Below, piece by piece: positions 1-11,324 of a stretch of DNA of 64,000 nt. The position numbers were made by a program, and so were the translations under genes. The number at the start of each line of letters is the position of its first letter. The first letter of the stretch is position 1. Source of the stretch: Prosopocoilus inquinatus (lineage: Eukaryota; Arthropoda; Insecta; Coleoptera; Lucanidae); NCBI GenBank assembly GCA_036172665.1, contig JAYKNF010000022.1, forward strand, positions 248,001 to 312,000, in the 5' to 3' direction. Under the pieces are notes generated by a model. It saw only the letters and a list, made by a program, of their open reading frames with translations, was not told the origin of the DNA and ran no database searches.

Positions 1-83
1 GAGTCCATCGAAACGTCAAATAACATGATAGATGGGTAAGGATCGATTAGATACATCACAGGAACAACGCTAATATGTATTGT

Positions 84-98
84 TTCGTTTAAAACTAT
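84..98 (+). other. TTCG box resembling part of the CENP-B box, example copy
   Basis: TTCGTTTAAAACTAT abuts the right arm of the dyad and occurs, with TTTAAAAC, TTCAAAAC or TTTTAAAC, in nearly every monomer. Against the CENP-B box core TTCGTTGGAAACGGG it matches the TTCG, the following TT, the A run and the C, but not the final GGG that is part of the essential core. It is therefore a partial likeness, and binding by any CENP-B-like protein is unproven. A minority of monomers have TTCA in place of TTCG. Confidence 0.3.
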
Positions 99-150
99 TT
101 CCAGCTGCTGCTGCGTCCGAAAATGTCTTATCTCACATCAGACTTACTGG

Positions 151-299
151 AGTCCATCCAAACGTCAAATAACATGTTAGATAAGTAAGGATCGTTTAGA
201 TACATCACAGGAACAACGCTAATACGTGTTGTTTCGTTCAAAATTATTTCCAGCTTCTGCTGCGTACTAGAACTTTGTATCTCCCATCAGAGTTACTGG
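151..299 (+). repeat. Representative 149-bp monomer and its landmarks
   Basis: This copy shows the monomer map, numbered from AGTCC as 1. Positions 6-10 vary as ATCGA, ATCCA or TTCAA. Positions 13-16 vary as CGTC, CGAC or CGTA. Positions 23-30 read CATGATAG, CATAGTAG, CATGCTAG or CATGTTAG. Positions 31-35 are ATGAG or ATAAG. Positions 43-49 are CGATTAG, CTATTAG or CGTTTAG. Positions 62-83 form a dyad, AACAAC...GTTGTT. Positions 83-97 hold TTCGTTTAAAACTAT or a TTC variant. Positions 102-112 carry AGC followed by TTC, TCC, TGC or TAC and TGCTGCG. Positions 115-126 vary most. The end reads TTACTGG, TTACTAG or TTACTTT. Sets of these variants travel together and define monomer classes. Confidence 0.9.
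212..233. other. Dyad (short inverted repeat) in the monomer, example copy
   Basis: AACAAC (212-217) and GTTGTT (228-233) are inverted repeats around GCTAATACGT. Allowing one G-T pair, the stem can extend to eight pairs (AACAACGC with GTGTTGTT) and the loop is TAATAC. The arms are present in nearly every monomer; the spacer varies as AATACG, AATGCG or AATATG. Whether the dyad forms in DNA or RNA is not known. Short dyads are a known feature of several centromeric satellites. Confidence 0.6.
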
Positions 300-3200
300 A
301 GTCCGTCCAAACGTCAAATAACATGATAGATGGGTAAGGATCGATTATATACATCACAGGAACAACGCTAATATGTGTCGTTTCGTTTAAAACTATTTCT
401 AGCTGCTGCTGCGTCCGAAAATTTCGTATCTCACATTAGAATTACTGAAGTCCATCGAAACGTCAAATAACATAGTAGCTAAGTAAGGATCGATTAGATA
501 CATCACAGGAATAAAGCTAATACGTGTTGTTTCGTTCAAAACTATTTCCAGCTTCTGCTTCGTCCAAAAACTTTGTATCTCACATCAGAGTTACTGGAGT
601 CCATCCAAACGTAAAATAACATGATAGATGAGTAAGGATCGATTAGATACATCACAGGAACAGCGCTAATGCGTGTTGTTTCGTTTAAAACTATTTCCAG
701 CTTCTGCTGCGTCCGAAAACGTCGTATCTCACATCAGAGTTACTGGAGTCCATCGAAACGACAAATAACATGATAGATAAGTAAGGATCGATTAGATACA
801 GCACAGGAACAACGGTAATACGTGTTGTTTCGTTTAAAACTATTTCCAGCTTCAGCTGCGTCCGAGAACTTCGTATCTCACTTCAGAGTTACTGGAGTCC
901 ATCCAAACATCAAATAACATGATAGATGAGTAAGGATCGATTAGATACATCACAGGAACAACGCTAATGCGTGTTGTTTCGTTTTAAACTATTTCCAGCT
1001 TCTGCTGCGTCCGAAAATTTCGTATCTCACATCAGAGTTACTGGAGTCCATCGAAACGTCAAATAACATAGTAGATAAGTAAGGATCGATTGGATACATC
1101 ACAGGAACAACGCTAATACGTGTTGTTTCGTTCAAAACTATTTCCAGCTTCTGCTGCGTCCGAGAACTTTGTATCTCACATCAGAGTTACTGGAGTCCAT
1201 CCAAACGTCAAATAACATGATAGATGAGTAAGGATCGATTAGATACATCACAGGAACAACGCTAATACGTGTTGTTTCGTTTAAAACTATTTCCAGCTCC
1301 TGCTGCGTCCAAAAACTTCGTATCTCACATCAGAATTACTAGAGTCCATCGAAACGTCAAATAACATGATAGATGAGTAAGGATCGATTAGATACATCAC
1401 AGGAACAACGCTAATGCGTGTTGTTTCGTTTAAAACTATTTCCAGCTTCTGCTGCGTCCGAAAATTTCGTATCTCACATCAGAGTTACTTGAGTCCATCG
1501 AAACTTCAAATAACATAGTAGATAAGTAAGGATCGATTAGAACCATCACAGGAACAACGCTAATACGTGTTGTTTCGTTTAGAACTATTTCCAGCTCCTG
1601 CTGCGTCCAAAAACATTGTATCTCACATCAGAGTTACTGGAGTCCATCCAAACGTAAAATAACATGATAGATGAGTAAGGATCGATTAAATACATCACAG
1701 GAGCATCGCTAATGCCTGTTGTTTCGTTTAAAACTATTTCCAGCTTCTGCTGCGTCCGAAAACGTCGTATCTCACATCAGAGTTACTGGAGTCCATCGAA
1801 ACGTCAAATAACATGATAGATGAGTAAGTATCGATTAGATACATCACAGGAACAACGCTAATGAGTGTTGTTTCGTTTAAAACTATTTCCAGCTTCTGCT
1901 GCGTCCGAAAATTTCGTATCTCACATCAGAGTTACTTGAGTCCATCGAAACTTCAAATAACATAGTAGATAAGTAAGGATCGATTAGAACCATCACAGGA
2001 ACAACGCTAATACGTGTTGTTTCGTTTAAAACTATTTCCAGCTCCTGCTGCGTCCAAAAACTTTGTATCTCACATCAGAGATACTGGAGTCCATCCAAAC
2101 GTAAAATAACATGATAGATGAGTAAGGATCGATTAAATACATCACAGGAACATCGCTAATGCCTGTTGTTTCGTTTAAAACTATTTCCAGCTTCTGCTGC
2201 GTCCGAAAACGTCGTATCTCACATCAGAGTTACTGGAGTCCATCCAAACGTAAAATAACATGATAGATGAGTAAGGATCGATTAGATACATCACAGGAAC
2301 AACGCTAATGCGTGTTGTTTCGTTTAAAACTATTTCCAGCTTCTGCTGCGTCCGAGAACTTTGTATCTCACATCAGACTTACTGGAGTCCATCCAAACGT
2401 CAAATAACATGTTAGATAAGTAAGGATCGCTTAGATACAATACAGGAACAACGCTAATACGTGTTGTTTCGTTCAAAACTATTTCCAGCTACTGCTGCGT
2501 CCGAGAACTTCGTATCTCACTTCAGAGTTACTGGAGTCCATCGAAACATCAAATAACATGATAGATGAGTAAGGATCGATTAGATACATCACAGGAACAA
2601 CGCTAATGCGTGTTGTTTCGTTTTAAACTATTTCCAGCTCCTGCTGCGTCCAAAAACTTTGTATCTCACATCAGACTTACTGGAGTCCATCCAAACGTCA
2701 AATAACATGTTAGATAAGTAAGGATCGCTTAGATACATCACAGGAACAACGCTGATACGTGTTGTTTCGTTCAAAACTATTTCCAGCTACTGCTGCGTCC
2801 GAGAACTTTTTATCTCACATCAGAGTTACTGGAGTCCATCCAAACGTCAAATAACATGATAGATGAGTAAGGATCGATTAGATACATCACAGGAACAACG
2901 CAAATGCGTGTTGTTTCATTTAAAACTATTTGCAGCTTCTGCTGCGTCCGAAAATTTCGTATCTCAAAACAGAGTTACTGAAGTCCATCGAAACGTCAAA
3001 TAACATAGTAGATAAGTAAGGATCGATTAGATACATCACAGGAACAACGCTAATACGTGTTGTTTCGTTCAAAACTATTTCCAGCTTCTGCTACGTCCGA
3101 GAACTTTGTATCTCACATCAGAGTTACTGGAGTCCATTCAAACGTCAAATAACATGCTAGATAAGTAAGGATCGATTAGACACATCACAGGAACAACGCT

Positions 3201-5513
3201 AATATGTGTTGTTTCGTTTAAAACTATTTCCAGCTGCTGCTGCGCCCGAAAATGTCGTATCTCACATCAGACTTACTGGAGTCCATCCAAACGTCAAATA
3301 ACATGTTAGATAAGTAAGGATCGTTTAGATACATCACAGGAACAACGCTAATACGTGTTGTTTCGATCAAAACTATTTCCAGCTTCTGCTGCGTCCTAGA
3401 ACTTTATATCTCACATCAGAGTTACTGGAGTCCGTCCAAACGTCAAATAACATGATAGGTGAGTAAGGATCGATTAGATACATCACAGGAACAACGCTAA
3501 TATGTGTTGTTTCGTTTAAAACTATTTCCAGCTGCTGCTGCGTCCGAAAATTTCGTATCTCACATTAGAGTTACTGGAGTCCATCCAAACGTCAAATAAC
3601 ATGCTAGATAAGTAAGGATCTTTTCGATACATCACAGCAACAACGCTAATACGTGTTGTTTCGTTCAAAACTATTTCCAGCTTCTGCTGCGTCCGATAAA
3701 TTTTTATCTCAAATCAGAGTTACTGGAGTAAATTCAAACGTCAAATAACATGCTAGATAAGTAAGGATCGATTAGACACATCACAGGAACAACGCTAATA
3801 TATATTGTTTCGTTTAAAACTATTTCCAGCTGCTGCTGCATCCGAAAATGTCGTATCTCACATCAGACTTACTGGAGTCCATCCAAACGTTCAATAACAT
3901 GTTAGATAAGTAAGGATCGTTTAGATACATCACAGGAACAACGCTAATACGTGTTGTTTCGTTCAAAACTATTTCCAGCTTCTGCTGCGTACTAGAACTT
4001 TGTATCTCCCATCAGAGTTACTGGAGTCCATCGAAACGACAAATAACATGATAGATAAGTAAGGATCGATTAGATACAGCACAGGAACAACGCTAATACG
4101 TGTTGTTTCGTTCAAAACTATTTCCAGCTTCTGCTGCGTCCTAGAACTTTGTATCTCACATCAGAGTTACTGGAGTCCGTCCAAACGTCAAATAACATGA
4201 TAGATGAGTAAGGATCGATTAGATACATCACAGGAACAACTCTAATATGTGTTGTTACTTTTAAAACTATTTCCAGCTGCTGCTGCGTCCGAAAATTTCG
4301 TATCTCACATTAGAGTTACTGGAGTCCATCGAAACGTCAAATAACATAGTAGCTAAGTAAGGATCGATTAGATACATCACACGAACAACGCTAATACGTG
4401 TTGTTTCGTTTAAAACCATTTCCAGCTTCTGCTGCGTCCGAAAACGTCGTATCTCACATCAAAGTTACTGGAGTCCATCCAAACGTCAAATAACATGCTA
4501 GATAAGTAAGGATCGTTTCGATACATCACAGGAACAACACTAATACGTGTTGTTTCGTTCAAAACTATTTCCAGCTTCTGCTGCGTCCGATAACTTTTTA
4601 TCTCACATCAGAGTTACTGGAGTCCATTCAAACGTCAAATAACATGCTAGATAAGTAAGGATCGATTAGACACATCACAGGAACAACGCTAGTGCGTGTT
4701 GTTTCGTTTAAAACTATTTCCAGCTTCTGCTGGGTCCGAAAATTTCGTATCTCACATCAGAGTTACTGGAGTCCATCGAAACTTCAAATAACATAGTAGA
4801 TAAGTAAGGATCGATTAGAACCATCACAGGAACAACGCTAATACGTGTTGTTTCGTTTAAAACTATTTCCAGCTCCTGCTGCGTCCAAAAACTTTGTATC
4901 TCACATCAAAGTTACTGGAGTCCATCCAAACGTAAAATAACATGATAGATGAGTAAGGATCGATTAGATACATGACAGGAACATCGCTAATGCCTGTTGT
5001 TTCGTTTAAAACTATTTCCAGCTTCTGCTGCGTCCGAAAACGTCGTATCTCACATCAGAGTTACTGGAGTCCATCGAAACGACAAATAACATGATAGATA
5101 AGTAAGGATCGATTAGATACAGCACAGGAACAACGCTAATACGTGTTGTTTCGTTCAAAACTATTTCCAGCTTCTGCTGCGTCCGAGAACTTTGTATCTC
5201 ACATCAGACTTACTGGAGTACATCCAAACGTCAAATAACATGTTAGATAAGTAAGGATCGCTTAGATACATCACAGGAACAACGCTAATACGTGTTGTTT
5301 CGTTCAAAACTATTTCCAGCTACTGCTGCGTCCGAGAACTTTGTATCTCACATCAGAGTTACTGGAGTCCATCCAAACGTCAAATAACATGATAGATGAG
5401 TAAGGATCGATTAGATACATCACAGGAACAACGCTAATACGTGTTGTTTCGTTTAAAACTATTTCCAGCTCCTGCTGCGTCCAAAAACTTCGTATCTCAC
5501 ATCAGAGTTACTA

Positions 5514-8500
5514 GAGTCCATCGAAACGTCAAATAACATGATAGATGGGTAAGGATCGATTAGATACATCACAGGAACAACGCTAATATGTATTGTTTCG
5601 TTTAAAACTATTTCCAGCTGCTGCTGCGTCCGAAAATGTCTTATCTCACATCAGACTTACTGGAGTCCATCCAAACGTCAAATATCATGTTAGATAAGTA
5701 AGGATCGTTTAGATACATCACAGGAACAACGCTAATACGTGTTGTTTCGTTCAAAATTATTTCCAGCTTCTGCTGCGTACTAGAACTTTGTATCTCCCAT
5801 CAGAGTTACTGGAGTCCGTCCAAACGTCAAATAACATGATAGATGGGTAAGGATCGATTATATACATCACAGGAACAACGCTAATATGTGTCGTTTCGTT
5901 TAAAACTATTTCTAGCTGCTGCTGCGTCCGAAAATTTCGTATCTCACATTAGAATTACTTGAGTCCATCGAAACGTCAAATAACATAGTAGCTAAGTAAG
6001 GATCGATTAGATACATCACAGGAATAAAGCTAATACGTGTTGTTTCGTTCAAAACTATTTCCAGCTTCTGCTTCGTCCAAAAACTTTGTATCTCACATCA
6101 GAGTTACTGGAGTCCATCCAAACGTAAAATAACATGATAGATGAGTAAGGATCGATTAGATACATCACAGGAACAGCGCTAATGCGTGTTGTTTCGTTTA
6201 AAACTATTTCCAGCTTCTGCTGAGTCCGAAAACGTCGTATCTCACATCAGAGTTACTGGAGTCCATCGAAACGACAAATAACATGATAGATAAGTAAGGA
6301 TCGATTAGATACAGCACAGGAACAACGCTAATACGTGTTGTTTCGTTTAAAACTATTTCCAGCTTCAGCTGCGTCCGAGAACTTCGTATCTCACTTCAGA
6401 GTTACTGGAGTCCATCCAAACATCAAATAACATGATAGATGAGTAAGGATCGATTAGATACATCACAGGAACAACGCTAATGCGTGTTGTTTCGTTTTAA
6501 ACTATTTCCAGCTTCTGCTGCGTCCGAAAATTTCGTATCTCACATCAGAGTTACTGGAGTCCATCGAAACGTCAAATAACATAGTAGATAAGTAAGGATC
6601 GATTGGATACATCACAGGAACAACGCTAATACGTGTTGTTTCGTTCAAAACTATTTCCAGCTTCTGCTGCGTCCGAGAACTTTGTATCTCACATCAGAGT
6701 TACTGGAGTCCATCCAAACGTCAAATAACATGATAGATGAGTAAGGATCGATTAGATACATCACAGGAACAACGCTAATACGTGTTGTTTCGTTTAAAAC
6801 TATTTCCAGCTCCTGCTGCGTCCAAAAACTTCGTATCTCACATCAGAATTACTAGAGTCCATCGAAACGTCAAATAACATGATAGATGAGTAAGGATCGA
6901 TTAGATACATCACAGGAACAACGCTAATGCGTGTTGTTTCGTTTAAAACTATTTCCAGCTGCTGCTGCATCCGAGAATGTCGTATCTCACATCAGACTTA
7001 CTGGAGTCCATCCAAACGTCAAATAACATGTTAGATAAGTAAGGATCGTTTAGATACATCACAGGAACAACGCTAATACGTGTTCTTTCGTTCAAAACTA
7101 TTTCCAGCTTCTGCTGCGTACTAGAACTTTGTATCTCCCATCAGAGTTACTGGAGTCCGTCCAAACGTCAAATAACATGATAGATGGGTAAGGATCGATT
7201 AGATACATCACAGGAACAACGCTAATATGTGTTGTTTCGTTTAAAACTATTTCTAGCTGCTGCTGGGTCCGAAAATTTCGTATCTCACATTAGAGTTACT
7301 GGAGTCCATCGAAACGTCAAATAACATAGTAGCTAAGTAAGGATCGATTAGATACATCACAGGAATAACGCTAATACGTGTTGTTTCGTTCAAAACTATT
7401 TCCAGCTTCTGCTGCGTCCAAAAACTTTGTATCTCACATCAGAGTTACTGGAGTCCATCCAAACGTAAAATAACATGATAGATGAGTAAGGATCGATTAG
7501 ATACATCACAGGAACAGCGCTAATGCGTGTTGTTTCGTTTAAAACTATTTCCAGCTTCTGCTGCGTCCGAAAACGTCGTATCTCACATCAGAGTTACTGG
7601 AGTCCATCGAAACGACAAATAACATGATAGATAAGTAAGGATCGATTAGATACAGCACAGGAACAACGCTAATACGTGTTGTTTCGTTTAAAACTATTTC
7701 CAGCTTCAGCTGCGTCCGAGAACTTCGTATCTCACTTCAGAGTTACTGGAGTCCATCCAAACGTCAAATAACATGATAGATGAGTAAGGATCGATTAGAT
7801 ACATCACAGGAACAACGCTAATGCGTGTTGTTTCGTTTTAAATTATTTCCAGCTCCTGCTGCGTCCAAAAACTTTGTATCTCACATCAGACTTACTGGAG
7901 TCCATCCAAACGTCAAATAACATGTTAGATAAGTAAGGATCGCTTAGATACATCACAGGAACAACGCTAATACGTGTTGTTTCGTTCAAAACTATTTCCA
8001 GCTACTGCTGCGTCCGAGAACTTTTTATCTCACATCAGAGTTACTGGAGTCCATCCAAACGTCAAATAACATAATAGATGAGTAAGGATCGATTAGATAC
8101 ATCACAGGAACAACGCTAATACGTGTTGTTTCGTTCAAAACTATTTCCAGCTTCTGCTGCGTCCTAGAACTTTGTATCTCACATCAGAGTTACTGGAGTC
8201 CGTCCAAACGTAAAATAACATGATAGATGAGTAAGGATCGATTAAATACAGCACAGGAACAACGCTAATACGTGTTGTTTCGTTTAAAACTATTTCCAGT
8301 TCCTGCTGCGTCCAAAAACTTTGTATCTCACATCAGAGTTACTGGAGTCCATCCAAACCTAAAATAACATGATAGATGAGTAAGGATCGATTAGATACAT
8401 CACAGGAACAACGCTAATGCGTGTTGTTTCGTTTAAAACTATTTCCAGTTCCTGCTGCGTCCAAAAACTTTGTATCTCACATCAGACTTACTGGAGTCCA

Positions 8501-11324
8501 TCCAAACGTCAAATAACATGTTAGACAAGTAAGGATCGCTTAGATACAATACAGGAACAACGCTAATACGTGTTGTTTCGTTCAAAACTATTTCCAGCTT
8601 CTGCTGCGTACTAGAACTTTGTATCTCCCATCAGAGTTACTGGAGTCCGTCCAAACGTCAAATAACATGATAGATGAGTAAGGATCGATTAGATACATCA
8701 CAGGAACAACGCTAATGCGTGTTGTTTCGTTTTAAACTATTTCCAGCTCCTGCTGCGTCCAAAAACTTTGTATCTCACATCAGACTTACTGGAGTCCATC
8801 CAAACGTCAAATAACATGTTAGATAAGTAAGGATCGCTTAGATACATCACAGGAACAACGCTAATAGGTGTTGTTTCGTTCAAAACTATTTCCAGCTACT
8901 GCTGCGTCCGAGAACTTTTTATCTCAAATCAGAGTTACTGGAGTCCATCCAAACGTCAAATAACATGATAGATGAGTAAGGATCGATTATATACATCACA
9001 GGAACAACGCTAATACGTGTTGTTTCGTTTAAAACTATTTCCAGCTCCTGCTGCGTCCAAAAACTTCGTATCTCACATCAGAGTTACTAGAGTCCATCGA
9101 AACGTCAAATAACATGATAGATGAGTAAGGATCGATTAAATACATCACAGGAACAACGCAAATGCGTGTTGTTTCATTTAAAACTATTTGCAGCTTCTGC
9201 TGCGTCCGAAAATTTCGTATCTCACAACAGAGTTACTGAAGTCCATCGAAACGTCAAATAACATAGTAGATAAGTAAGGATCGATTAGATACATCACAGG
9301 AACAACGCTAATACGTGTTGTTTCGTTCAAAACTATTTCCAGCTTCTGCTGCGTCCGAGAACTTTGTATCTCACATCAGAGTTACTGGAGTTCATTCAAA
9401 CGTCAAATAACATGCTAGATAAGTAAGGATCGATTAGACACATCACAGGAACAACGCTAATATGTGTTGTTTCGTTTAAAATTATTTCCAGCTGCTGCTG
9501 CGTCCGAAAATGTCGTATCTCACATCAGACTTACTGGAGTCCATCCAAACGACAAATAACATGTTAGATAAGTAAGGATCGTTTAGATACATCACAGGAA
9601 CAACGCTAATACGTGTTGTTTCGTTCAAAACTATTTATAGCTTCTGCTGCGTCCTAGAACTTTGTATCTCACATCAGAGTTACTGGAGTCCGTCCAAACG
9701 TCAAATAACATGATAGATGAGTAACGATCGATTAGATACATCACAGGAACAACGCTAATATGTGTTGTTTCGTTTAAAACTATTTCCAGCTGCTGCTGCG
9801 TCCAAAAACTTCGTATCTCACATTAGAGTTACTGGAGTCCATCGAATCGTCAAATAACATAGTAGCTAAGTAAGGATCGATTAGATACATCACAGGAACA
9901 ACGCTAATACGTGTTGTTTCGTTTAAAACTATTTCCAGATTCTGCTGCGTCCGAAAACGTCGTATCTCACATCAAAGTTACTGGAGTCCATCCAAACGTC
10001 AAATAACATGCTAGATAAGTAAGGATCGTTTCGATACATCACAGGAACAACGCTAATACGTGTTGTTTCGTTCAAAACTATTTCCAGCTTCTGCTGCGTC
10101 CGATAACTTTTTATCTCACATCAGAGTTACTGGAGTCCATCGAAACGTCAAATAACATAGTAGATAAGTAAGGATCGATTGGATACATCACAGGAACAAC
10201 GCTAATACGTGTTGTTTCGTTCAAAACTATTTCCAGCTTCTGCTGCGTCCGAGAACTTTGTATCTCACATCAGAGTTACTGGAGTCCATCCAAACGTCAA
10301 ATAACATGATAGATGAGTAAGGATCGATTAGATACATCACAGGAACAACGCTAATACGTGTTGTTTCGTTTAAAACTATTTCCAGCTCCTGCTGCGTCCA
10401 AAAACTTCGTATCTCACATCAGAATTACTAGAGTCCATCGAAACGTCAAATAACATGATAGATGAGTAAGGATCGATTAGATACATCACAGGAACAACGC
10501 TAATGCGTGTTGTTTCGTTTAAAACTATTTCCAGCTTCTGCTGCGTCCGAAAATTTCGTATCTCACATCAGAGTTACTGGAGTCCATCGAAACTTCAAAT
10601 AACATAGTAGATATGTAAGGATCGATTAGAACCATCACAGGAACAACGCTAATACGTGTTGTTTCGTTTAAAACTATTTCCAGCTCCTGCTGCGTCCAAA
10701 AACTTTGTATCTCACATCAGAGTTACTGGAGTCCATCCAAACGTAAAATAACACGATAGATGAGTAAGGATCGACTAGATACATTACAGGAACATCGCTA
10801 ATGCCTGTTGTTTCGTTTAAAACTATTTCCAGCTTCTGCTGCGTCCGAAAACGTCGTATCTCACATCAGAGTTACTGGAGTCCATCGAAACGACAAAAAA
10901 CATGATAGATAAGTAAGGATCGATTAGATACAGCACAGGAACAACGCTAATACGTGTTGTTTCGTTCAAAACTATTTCCAGCTTCTGCTGCGTCCGAGAA
11001 CTTTGTATCTCACATCAGACTTACTGGAGTCGATCCAAACTTCAAATAACATGTTAGATAAGTAAGGATCGCTTAGATACATCACAGGAACAACGCTAAT
11101 ACGTGTTGTTTCGTTCAAAACTATTTCCAGCTACTGCTGCGTCCGAGAACTTTGTATCTCACATCAGAGTTACTGGAGTCCATCTAAACGTCAAATAACA
11201 TGATAGATGAGTAAGGATCGATTAGATACATCACAGGAACAACGCTAATACGTGTTGTTTCGTTTAAAACTATTTCCAGCTCCTGCTGCGTCCAAAAATT
11301 TCGTATCTCACATCAGAGTTACTA
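5514..11324 (+). repeat. Left flank super-repeat, copy 2 (39 monomers, rearranged)
   Basis: This is a rearranged copy of 1-5513. Its beginning matches with offset 5513 and its end with offset 5811, so it has gained two monomers net. Internally it is a mosaic. Positions 6961-7852 repeat 5620-6511 at 1341 bp (9 monomers). From about 7853 it follows 2640 onward (offset 5215, 35 monomers). Near 9.15 kb it follows 2.89 kb (offset 6258, 42 monomers, shared GAACAACGCAAATG). Near 10.0 kb it follows 4.5 kb (offset 5513, shared ATCGTTTCGATAC). Near 10.18 kb it follows 1.09 kb (offset 9089, 61 monomers, shared GATTGGATAC). All steps are whole monomers. Confidence 0.75.
5620..7852 (+). repeat. 9-monomer (1341-bp) tandem duplication in the left flank
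   Basis: Two adjacent 1341-bp steps share the order CTGCTGCTGC monomer, CGTACTAGAAC monomer, GATGGGTAAG monomer, AGTAGCTAAG monomer with the rare GGAATAA variant, GGAACAGCGCT monomer, then the AGCTTCAGCTGCG monomer. The second GATGGGTAAG of the first step lies at 5842 and its partner at 7183. The copies have small differences (for example GAATAAAGC against GAATAACGC). The match ends near 7853, where AGCTTC is replaced by AGCTCC. Confidence 0.75.

Larger units (their letters stand above)
1..5513 (+). repeat. Left flank super-repeat, copy 1 (37 monomers)
   Basis: These 37 monomers contain mixed classes with many private changes, including GCTGCTGCTGCG monomers, CATGTTAG monomers and AGTAGCTAAG monomers. 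Positions 1-1446 recur at 5514-6959 with an offset of exactly 5513 bp (37 x 149), shown by the shared rare GATGGGTAAG and AGCTTCAGCTGCG variants. The part around 4.74-5.5 kb recurs at 10.55-11.3 kb with an offset of 5811 bp (39 x 149), shown by the shared AACTTCAAAT and AGAACCATC variants. Inside it, a 3-monomer (447-bp) tandem duplication is visible: the TTACTTGAGTCC junction occurs at about 1485 and 1932. The start of the unit lies at or before the window edge. Confidence 0.8.

Noticed and set aside
24..60. GATA-type motifs (TGATAGAT, AGATAAG) as regulatory sites
   Set aside because: They are short, expected by chance in AT-rich repeats, and vary freely between monomer classes.
101..115. 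CTG/CAG triplet microsatellite in GCTGCTGCTGCG monomers
   Set aside because: It has only three or four triplets, is fixed in length within the class, and shows no expansion anywhere in the window.
3690..3705. GATAAATTTTTATC as another +1 monomer
   Set aside because: Aligned with GATAACTTTTTATC it is the same length, a C-to-A substitution. Counting it as +1 would also break the length balance.
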